Positions 57,721 to 64,000 of a DNA stretch of 64,000 nt are shown here, one piece after another. A program made the translations under genes and the position numbers. Origin of the DNA: Bacillaceae bacterium SAS-127 (GTDB lineage Bacteria; Bacillota; Bacilli; Bacillales; Domibacillaceae); assembly GCA_002261155.1 (NCBI GenBank), contig NKXN01000045.1:104580-168579 (forward strand), read 5' to 3'. Numbering within the stretch: the stretch's first letter is position 1; each line of letters begins with the position of its first letter. The notes below the pieces were generated by a model, which searched no databases, was not told the DNA's origin, and saw only the letters and a program-made list of their open reading frames with translations.

Positions 57721-59796
57721 TTAATCTAGCTTTTCTCCTGACAGAACACCGGATTGATGAAGCGACTCCCGAAGCGTAGCAAACTCTTCCTTCTGCCAAA
57801 ATTCTTCCGATTCGATTAACGTTTTTGCATCTTCTCTAGCGACCTCAAGCGTACGATAATCATGCACCATATCAGCGACTTTAAATTCTGGCAAGCCGCT
57901 TTGTTTTTTCCCGAAGAAATCTCCTGGTCCGCGAAGTTCTAGATCTTTTTCACTTAATACAAACCCATCATTCGTTTCCGTCATAATCTTCATACGCTCT
58001 TGACCGACTTCTGTTTTCGGGTTAGCGAGTAAAATACAGTAGGATTGCTCACTCCCCCGCCCGACACGACCTCGGAGCTGATGTAGCTGCGATAGTCCAA
58101 ACCTCTCTGCATCATAAATGACCATCATCGTAGCATTAGGTACATTAACACCTACCTCTACGACTGTTGTCGAAACGAGCACTTGAATCTGATTGTCTGA
58201 AAAAGCTTTCATCACCTGATCTTTTTCTTCAGCAGGCAGTCGACCATGCATTAAACCGACTTGAAAACGGTCATGAAAATAATGAACGAGCTGCGAGTGA
58301 ACATCTAAAGCGTTCTGAAGATCCATTTTCTCTGACTCTTCAATTAACGGACAGATCACATAGGCTTGTCGACCTTTTACTAATTCTTTTTCCATAAAGC
58401 CCAGTACACGATCGAGCATTTCTTCTTTCGCCCAATACGTTTCAATCGCTTTTCGCCCTGCAGGCATTTCATCAATAATCGACACATCCATCTCGCCAAA
58501 AACAGTGATAGCAAGCGTTCTAGGAATCGGAGTAGCCGTCATAAATAACACATCTGGGCTCTCTCCTTTTTCTCTTAACACTCTCCTCTGATTCACACCG
58601 AAGCGATGCTGCTCATCGGTAATGACAAGTCCAAGGCGACGAAAGTGAACATCATCTTGAATTAATGCATGCGTACCAACAACAATATCAATTTCTCCTG
58701 CTTCTAGTCTAGCTAATAGCTCTTTTCTACGCTTTCCTTTCACTGAGCTCGTTAAAAGAGCAAGAGAAAGGCCCATTGGCTCGAACATTTCACTTAAAGA
58801 GTCAGCATGTTGTTCCGCCAATATTTCCGTCGGCACCATTAACGCCCCTTGGTATCCCGCCGTTACACTTGCATATAAAGCAACGGCTGCCACTGCGGTC
58901 TTTCCGCTACCTACATCCCCTTGAAGAAGACGATTCATCCGATAAGGAGATTTCAAATCGGCACAAATATCATTGATCACTCGTTTTTGAGCATTCGTCA
59001 TTGTAAACGGCAACGAATCAATAAATTGCTTTAACTGATGGACGTCATAGTTTTGCTTCATGCCGTTCGAGTGCTCCCTTTCAAACTTGCGAAGAGTCTG
59101 CATTTTCAATTGAAAGGCTAAAAACTCCTCATAAACAAACCTCCGTCTAGCTTGCTTCATCTCTTCTCCATTTGCCGGAAAATGGAGCGCACGTAGAGCC
59201 TCGTGAGCAGGTAATAGTTTGTATTGATGTAAAAAACGAATCGGCAACGTTTCTTCAATTATCTCTCCATATTGCGACAACGCCAGGCCGATATATTTAC
59301 GAAATAACTTAGGGGACACAATCCCTTTCAGCGAATACACCGCTTCAAAGTCACCCTGCCTTTGATGAGGTCCGAGGTCTAACTGCTGAGCGGTGATCGT
59401 TTGCCGATTTTTATCCCACTTTCCTGTAATGGTTACCGTCTCATTAATGTTTATTTTATTTTTTAAATACGGCTGATTAAAAAAGACAACGGTGACTAAA
59501 TAGCGGCCCACGAGTAATTTAAATGTTAAACGTGATTTTTTCTTCGAATAAAACATCAGTGACGGGACGCTATGAACTTTTCCTTCTACTGTCACACGTT
59601 CATCATGAGCCACTTCCGCTAAATCCTTTAAACGATAATCTTCATAGCGGTAAGGAAAGTAATACAATAAATCATGAATCGTGTCTATGCCTAACTCTTT
59701 TAAAGAGGCGGCTGTTTCCTTACCCACCCCTTTTAAACCACTCGTTTGTTGTAACAAAGGAGAATCATTGACTTGTATTTCGGGTTGTCGATCCAT
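57721..59796 (-). CDS. recG: ATP-dependent DNA helicase RecG
   Basis: 691 residues (B. subtilis 682). N-terminal wedge domain, then helicase motifs: LLQGDVGSGKTAVAAVALYA (I), DEQHRFG (II), FMTATPIPRTLAITVFGEMD (III), and VSTTVVEVGVNVPNATMMVI and QLRGRVGRG (V and VI). It remodels stalled replication forks and Holliday junctions. ATG has GGAGGAG upstream and overlaps the end of sdaAA by 32 bases. Confidence 0.99.
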   Translation of the reverse strand: MDRQPEIQVNDSPLLQQTSGLKGVGKETAASLKELGIDTIHDLLYYFPYRYEDYRLKDLAEVAHDERVTVEGKVHSVPSLMFYSKKKSRLTFKLLVGRYLVTVVFFNQPYLKNKININETVTITGKWDKNRQTITAQQLDLGPHQRQGDFEAVYSLKGIVSPKLFRKYIGLALSQYGEIIEETLPIRFLHQYKLLPAHEALRALHFPANGEEMKQARRRFVYEEFLAFQLKMQTLRKFEREHSNGMKQNYDVHQLKQFIDSLPFTMTNAQKRVINDICADLKSPYRMNRLLQGDVGSGKTAVAAVALYASVTAGYQGALMVPTEILAEQHADSLSEMFEPMGLSLALLTSSVKGKRRKELLARLEAGEIDIVVGTHALIQDDVHFRRLGLVITDEQHRFGVNQRRVLREKGESPDVLFMTATPIPRTLAITVFGEMDVSIIDEMPAGRKAIETYWAKEEMLDRVLGFMEKELVKGRQAYVICPLIEESEKMDLQNALDVHSQLVHYFHDRFQVGLMHGRLPAEEKDQVMKAFSDNQIQVLVSTTVVEVGVNVPNATMMVIYDAERFGLSQLHQLRGRVGRGSEQSYCILLANPKTEVGQERMKIMTETNDGFVLSEKDLELRGPGDFFGKKQSGLPEFKVADMVHDYRTLEVAREDAKTLIESEEFWQKEEFATLRESLHQSGVLSGEKLD

Positions 59797-60655
59797 AAAT
59801 TTGCTCCTCCAACTTACGCCCGGTCGGTGTTGCAGCTAATCCTCCACCTGCTGTTTCTCTTAAAGCAGTAGGCATCGTTTGCCCAATTTTGTACATAGCG
59901 TCAATGACTTCATCGCATGGGATTCGACTCGTCACGCCAGCAAGAGCCATGTCAGCGGCGACAAGAGCATTAGCGGCTCCCATGGCATTTCTTTTCACAC
60001 AAGGAACTTCCACTAACCCAGCCACAGGATCACAAACAAGTCCGAGCATATTTTTCAACGTAATTGCCATTGCCTCTGCGCTTTGCGCAGGAGTCCCACC
60101 AGCCATCTCTACAATAGCGGCCGCGGCCATTCCAGATGCAGACCCCACCTCCGCTTGGCAGCCGCCCGCCGCTCCAGAAATGGAAGCATTATTGGCAACA
60201 ATAAATCCAAAGGCGCCGGCTGTAAACAAAAAGCGAACCTTCTCTTCCTTTGAAGGATTGAGCTTGTCTTGAACTGCGAACAAAGTACCCGGAACGACAC
60301 CCGCACTGCCGGCTGTTGGAGTTGCACATATCGTTCCCATGGCGGCGTTCACTTCGTTTGTCGCAACTGCTTTACTGACAGCGTCTAATAATAGTGGTCC
60401 TGATAATGTCTGACCTTTAGCAATATAGTCTTGCAGTAAAACAGCGTCTCCACCTGTTAATCCAGAAAGAGACTTCACACCACTTAGTCCTCTTTGTACT
60501 GCTTGCTCCATCACATCTAAATTTCTTTCCATCAAAGATACGACTTCATCAAATGCTTTACCGGTAATGGTCATTTCTTGTTCGATCATAATATCTGAAA
60601 TCTTTTTCTGTTGCTCATTGGCCATATGGACGAGTTCTGCTGCAGATTTAAACAT
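59765..60655 (-). CDS. sdaAA: L-serine dehydratase alpha subunit
   Basis: 296 residues (B. subtilis 300). The iron-sulfur cluster cysteines appear in GTICATPTAGSAG, LVCDPVAGLVEVPC. With SdaAB it converts serine to pyruvate and ammonia. It follows sdaAB by 66 bases. Confidence 0.97.
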   Translation of the reverse strand: MFKSAAELVHMANEQQKKISDIMIEQEMTITGKAFDEVVSLMERNLDVMEQAVQRGLSGVKSLSGLTGGDAVLLQDYIAKGQTLSGPLLLDAVSKAVATNEVNAAMGTICATPTAGSAGVVPGTLFAVQDKLNPSKEEKVRFLFTAGAFGFIVANNASISGAAGGCQAEVGSASGMAAAAIVEMAGGTPAQSAEAMAITLKNMLGLVCDPVAGLVEVPCVKRNAMGAANALVAADMALAGVTSRIPCDEVIDAMYKIGQTMPTALRETAGGGLAATPTGRKLEEQIYGSTTRNTSQ

Positions 60656-60721
60656 TTTGTTCCCTCCTGTTCTTCTAGTGATGATGTCCGTAAACCTTGT
60701 CGGCTTTCCTGTTCCATTTAA

Positions 60722-61384
60722 CTAATCCGCAATTCGTGCGACTTGAATGACATTAGGCAAATGCTCGATTGCTTGAATCACATCATCATCGATGATCTGA
60801 TCAACTTCTATAATCATCAATGCCATTTCACCCTTCGCTTTACGAGAAACCTCCATGTGACCAATGTTAATTTCATGTTTAGCTAGCTCATTGGAAACCG
60901 TCGCAATCGCGCCAAAACGGTCATTATGAACAACTAAGATCGCCGGGTGCTCACCAGAAAGCTTTAACTCAAATCCGTTTAGTTCCGTCACTTCAATTTT
61001 GCCACCGCCGATGGAAATACCGACAAGCTCCATTTCACCTGCTTCATCACCAATGCGCACTTTTGCTGTATTTGGATGAGTAGGAACAGCCATTTCTTCA
61101 ATAAATTGAATGGTTATCCCTTTACTCTCCGCAATCTTTATCGCATCGATAATTCGTTCATCAAATGTATCAAAATCGAGCAGCCCACCAATAATAGCGA
61201 CATCTGTTGCATGCCCTTTATATGTTTGTGCGAAAGAGCCATAAAAAGAAACAACCGCCCACTTCGGTTCTCTCCCAAATAAAGTTCTAGCTAAACGACC
61301 AATTTTCGCTGCACCAGCTGTATGTGAGCTGGAAGGGCCAATCATAATTGGGCCAATAATATCAAACACACTTTTGTACTTCAT
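60722..61384 (-). CDS. sdaAB: L-serine dehydratase beta subunit
   Basis: 220 residues, as in B. subtilis. SVFDIIGPIMIGPSSSHTAG at the start marks the family; a C-terminal ACT domain (ILVVHNDRFGAIATVSNELA) probably senses serine. The frame opens at 61405, but a GGGGGC site and alignment favour ATG 61384. Confidence 0.97.
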   Translation of the reverse strand: MKYKSVFDIIGPIMIGPSSSHTAGAAKIGRLARTLFGREPKWAVVSFYGSFAQTYKGHATDVAIIGGLLDFDTFDERIIDAIKIAESKGITIQFIEEMAVPTHPNTAKVRIGDEAGEMELVGISIGGGKIEVTELNGFELKLSGEHPAILVVHNDRFGAIATVSNELAKHEINIGHMEVSRKAKGEMALMIIEVDQIIDDDVIQAIEHLPNVIQVARIAD

Positions 61385-61467
61385 GATGCCGCCCCCTCTA
61401 GTCATTAGATTGCTTTACATGCGTTAATAACTATATTTTATTATACGTAAGAAAAAAATGCACAAAT

Positions 61468-61497
61468 AAAAAAGAAGAGGAATCCCCCTTCTTTTTT
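61468..61497 (-). terminator. Intrinsic terminator after fakA
   Basis: A 10-bp stem (AAAAAAGAAG with CTTCTTTTTT) with a 10-base loop that can close further by GG/CC pairs, ending in a T-rich tract. It overlaps the fakA stop codon. Confidence 0.8.
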
Positions 61498-63172
61498 ATT
61501 CAACTGAGAAAATGAAAGAATACAGTGGTTGTTTTCCGTTATGAACTTCTACTTCCACTTCTTCAAAATTCTCTTCTATAAATGAAGATACTTTCTCTAC
61601 TTCATCCGAGCCGATGTCTTCTCCATAAATAATCGTTACAATTTCAGATTCTTCATCAATTAAATGATGGAGCAATTCTTTCGCCGCTTCGATTTTATTT
61701 GGATTCGTTAACACAATTTTCCCATCAGCTAACCCCATGAAGTCATCTTTGGCAATTTCAACACCATCAATATTCGTATCACGAACAGCAAAGGTAATTT
61801 GCCCCGTTTTCACATGAGCAAGAGCTTCCGTCATTGCTGCTTTATTTTCTTCTAATGTTGCTTCAGGATTGAAAGCAAGCAACGCTACCATTCCTTGAGG
61901 AACCGTTTTAGATGGGACAACCATTGCGTCAACACCAACGACTTCAGCCGCTTGTTCAGCCGCCATCACGATGTTTTTGTTGTTAGGTAAAATAATCACT
62001 TTTTTAGCATTTGCTTCTTCGATCGCTTTAACGATATCTTCTGTACTAGGATTCATCGTTTGTCCGCCTTCAATCACCGCTGAAGCGCCGATGCTTTGAA
62101 GTAATTGTGAAATCCCTTCACCCATAGCCACTGTAACAACTGCATATTCTTGCTGTACTTCCGGCTTCTTAACCTCTGGTTGTTTCGGCGTGTCTCCACC
62201 AACAATGTTGCTATGCTGCTCTCGCATATTTTCGATTTTCATGCTAATTAAGCTACCATATTGTTGCCCGTAGGATAACACTTCTCCAGGTTGTTCCGAG
62301 TGAATGTGAACCTTCGCAATTTCATCATCTGAAATGACAAGAAGCGAGTCACCGTACACGCTTAAATCCGCTCTAAACTGTTCTTCTGAAAACGGATGCT
62401 TAGCTACCTTCTCATCTTCAAAACGGACCATAAACTCCGTACAATAGCCAAACTCAATATCCACTGTGTTCATAAATCCTTGCACACTTTGATGATGCTG
62501 AGCGCTAACTAACTCTTCCATATTGGGCGCGATAGCTGGACTTTCAGGTAAGGATTCTCCTTTTAAAGCGGCAAGAAACCCTTCGTAAACAAGCAAAAGT
62601 CCCTGACCTCCACTGTCGACAACACCTACTTCTTTCAATACAGGGAGAAATTCAGGGGTACGTGCCAATGAAGCTCTACCTTCTTCCACTAAAGCTTCCA
62701 TCACTACAATAATATCTTTTTGTTTTTTAGCAACTGCTACCGCTTTTTTTGCAGCGTCTTTCGCAACAGTTAAAATCGTTCCTTCTACCGGCTTCATCAC
62801 GGCTTTATAAGCTGTTTGCACACCGGCTTCAAACGCAGCCGCTAATTGCTTACTATCAACTACTGATAGTTGTTCAATTGCTTTGGAAAACCCTCGGAAC
62901 AATTGAGACAAAATAACACCTGAATTACCGCGAGCTCCCATAAGTAAACCTTTAGATAATGCAGCAGCTGTTTGTCCAAAATGCTCACTTGACTGTTGTT
63001 GAACTTCCTTTGCTCCAGAAGTCATTGATAAATTCATATTTGTCCCTGTATCACCATCAGGAACAGGGAAAACGTTAAGCGCATCTACCATATCAGCATT
63101 CACTGAAAGATGATTAGCTCCCATCTTTACCATTTCGGCAAATTTTTTCCCATCTAACGAAGTAATTGACAC
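61496..63172 (-). CDS. fakA: Fatty acid kinase ATP-binding subunit FakA (YloV)
   Basis: 558 residues. The N-terminal DhaL-like kinase domain carries VFPVPDGDTGTNMNLSM and KGLLMGARGNSGVILSQLFR. A middle domain and a C-terminal DegV-like-binding domain follow. It phosphorylates FakB-bound fatty acids for PlsX/PlsY-dependent lipid synthesis; plsX is in the same region. GTG start at 63172 with GAGGAAAG upstream. Confidence 0.96.
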   Translation of the reverse strand: MSITSLDGKKFAEMVKMGANHLSVNADMVDALNVFPVPDGDTGTNMNLSMTSGAKEVQQQSSEHFGQTAAALSKGLLMGARGNSGVILSQLFRGFSKAIEQLSVVDSKQLAAAFEAGVQTAYKAVMKPVEGTILTVAKDAAKKAVAVAKKQKDIIVVMEALVEEGRASLARTPEFLPVLKEVGVVDSGGQGLLLVYEGFLAALKGESLPESPAIAPNMEELVSAQHHQSVQGFMNTVDIEFGYCTEFMVRFEDEKVAKHPFSEEQFRADLSVYGDSLLVISDDEIAKVHIHSEQPGEVLSYGQQYGSLISMKIENMREQHSNIVGGDTPKQPEVKKPEVQQEYAVVTVAMGEGISQLLQSIGASAVIEGGQTMNPSTEDIVKAIEEANAKKVIILPNNKNIVMAAEQAAEVVGVDAMVVPSKTVPQGMVALLAFNPEATLEENKAAMTEALAHVKTGQITFAVRDTNIDGVEIAKDDFMGLADGKIVLTNPNKIEAAKELLHHLIDEESEIVTIIYGEDIGSDEVEKVSSFIEENFEEVEVEVHNGKQPLYSFIFSVE

Positions 63173-63190
63173 AAATCTTTCCTCCTCACA

Positions 63191-63553
63191 CTACGAGTTC
63201 GTCACTCGAACTCCTTGAACAAAAATATTAACTGAGTCAACAGCTAGTCCAACTGTTTGATCGAGCGTATACTTCACTTTTGATTGAACATTGTTCGCCA
63301 CTTCAGAAATTTTCGTTCCATAGCTCACAATAATATACATATCGATGTTTACTTGATCTTCTTCTTGACGTACGATGACACCACGAGTGAAATTTTCTCG
63401 GCGCAATATGTCCGTAATTCCATCTTTAATTTGATTTTTAGATGCCATTCCAACGATGCCATAACAATCTACCGCAGCTCCGCCAGCAATCATGGCAATC
63501 ACATCATTTGAGATATCAATTTGCCCATACTTTGTTTTAAGCTCAATAGCCAA
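63191..63553 (-). CDS. yloU: Asp23-family protein YloU
   Basis: 120 residues, same as B. subtilis YloU. The Asp23 domain (YGQIDISNDVIAMIAGGAAV, DMYIIVSYGTKISEVANNVQ) is clear. Its role is uncertain; relatives lie at the membrane and respond to envelope stress. It is encoded next to fakA in most Firmicutes. TTG start with GGGGGG six bases upstream. Confidence 0.95.
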   Translation of the reverse strand: MAIELKTKYGQIDISNDVIAMIAGGAAVDCYGIVGMASKNQIKDGITDILRRENFTRGVIVRQEEDQVNIDMYIIVSYGTKISEVANNVQSKVKYTLDQTVGLAVDSVNIFVQGVRVTNS

Positions 63554-63595
63554 TGTGAACCCCCCTTATAAATGTCGATAAGCTAATGCCATTTT

Positions 63596-63623
63596 ACTAT
63601 ACTTGCTGCTTTTTTAAAAGCAA
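63596..63623 (-). promoter_or_regulatory. Probable promoter of yloU-fakA
   Basis: TTGCTT (63623-63618), 16-base spacer, TATAGT (63601-63596), about 43 bases before the yloU start. Confidence 0.6.
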
Positions 63624-63702
63624 TGCTATCACCATGTTCTATCATTCCAAAGGATAGGATATGATGTCAAGGTTTTTTTCTTGAAAGACTTGCGAAGAAC
63701 TA

Positions 63703-63731
63703 TTGCATTCAAAAAAGTTGTGTGGTAAATT
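63703..63731 (+). promoter_or_regulatory. Probable promoter of rpmB
   Basis: TTGCAT (63703-63708), 17 bases, TAAATT (63726-63731) with a TGG extended -10 element. The leader to rpmB is about 68 bases and can form a short hairpin (GAAG and TGAAA arms). The rest of the divergent gap shows no gene; I looked for spoVM here and did not find it. Confidence 0.5.
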
Positions 63732-63805
63732 ATTAAAGTATCTTTTAGAATATAACGAAGTGTTGAAACAAATTTTTTCAGCTTCAATGGTGAGGAGTGA
63801 ATAAT

Positions 63806-63994
63806 ATGCCAAAAAAATGTGTTGTTTCTGGTCGTAAAGCTCGTTCCGGCAACGCTCGTTCCCACGCTATGAACGCTAACAAGCGTACTTGGGGTGCTAA
63901 CCTTCAAAAAGTTCGCATTCTAGTAGATGGAAAACCTAAACGTGTTTGGGTTTCTGCAAGAGCATTAAAATCCGGAAAAGTTGAGCGTGTATAA
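63806..63994 (+). CDS. rpmB: 50S ribosomal protein L28
   Basis: 62 residues, same as B. subtilis. [20 protein letters not shown] and [13 protein letters not shown] are the family ends. A single cysteine remains of the zinc motif, the zinc-free form usual in Bacillus at this locus. It is the only plus-strand gene, divergent from yloU. The frame opens at 63797, but GAGGAGTGA upstream places the start at ATG 63806. Confidence 0.99.
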   Translation: MPKKCVVSGRKARSGNARSHAMNANKRTWGANLQKVRILVDGKPKRVWVSARALKSGKVERV

Positions 63995-64000
63995 TACTTT

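Noticed and set aside
63554..63805. Possible spoVM gene in the yloU-rpmB gap
   Set aside because: No frame resembles the 26-residue SpoVM; in B. subtilis it lies on the other side of rpmB, beyond this window.
63629..63907. Minus-strand open frame of 92 codons across the rpmB start
   Set aside because: It would overlap L28 and the divergent promoters; composition is low-complexity and it matches nothing known.

Overview
This window is core chromosome of a low-GC, motile Firmicute of the family Bacillaceae. Gene order follows the Bacillus subtilis tract tsf-rpsB to rpmB, read in reverse. Every gene is on the minus strand except rpmB at the right edge. Protein similarity to B. subtilis is high but clearly not identical, so I place it as a Bacillaceae species other than B. 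subtilis and name no species. I see no phage, insertion sequence, CRISPR array, rRNA or tRNA.

Region 1 (1-1130) holds the start of tsf and complete rpsB, with a terminator between them, a long rpsB leader, and an rpsB promoter whose -35 box contains the stop codon of swrB.

Region 2 (1127-28640) is the whole fla/che operon, transcribed right to left: flgB-flgC-fliE-fliF-fliG-fliH-fliI-fliJ-ylxF-fliK-flgD-flgE-swrD-fliL-fliM-fliY-cheY-fliO-fliP-fliQ-fliR-flhB-flhA-flhF-flhG-cheB-cheA-cheW-cheC-cheD-(unknown membrane protein)-sigD-swrB. Most genes overlap or are a few bases apart. Together they encode the rod and hook, MS-ring, switch, type III export gate and ATPase, the chemotaxis phosphorelay, and the late sigma factor. 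Its 5' region (28363-28640) carries a perfect 11-bp inverted repeat and a CodY-box-like dyad.

Region 3 (28643-37176) holds codY-hslU-hslV-xerC-trmFO-topA-dprA: nutrient-responsive repression, an ATP-dependent protease, chromosome-dimer recombination, tRNA methylation, DNA relaxation and DNA uptake processing.

Region 4 (37264-42594) holds sucCD (TCA cycle), the YlqH (FlhB-tail-like) and YlqG (FliK-like) pair, and rnhB.

Region 5 (42667-49606) is the translation and secretion block rpsP-ylqD-rimM-trmD-rplS-lepB-rbgA plus ylxM-ffh and ftsY. khpA (ylqC), which normally lies between rpsP and ylqD, is missing and a terminator sits in its place. lepB is inserted between rplS and rbgA.

Region 6 (49603-63994) holds smc, rnc, the FapR-controlled lipid genes fapR-plsX-fabD-fabG followed by acpP, then recG, sdaAA/sdaAB, fakA, yloU, and divergent rpmB.

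The window is mostly well-understood core genome. The best leads are small: a Shine-Dalgarno/hairpin/start arrangement before swrD, a probable CTG start for dprA, a two-helix membrane protein inserted before sigD, the fla/che upstream dyads, an overlapping recG terminator and fapR promoter/operator, and the loss of khpA.
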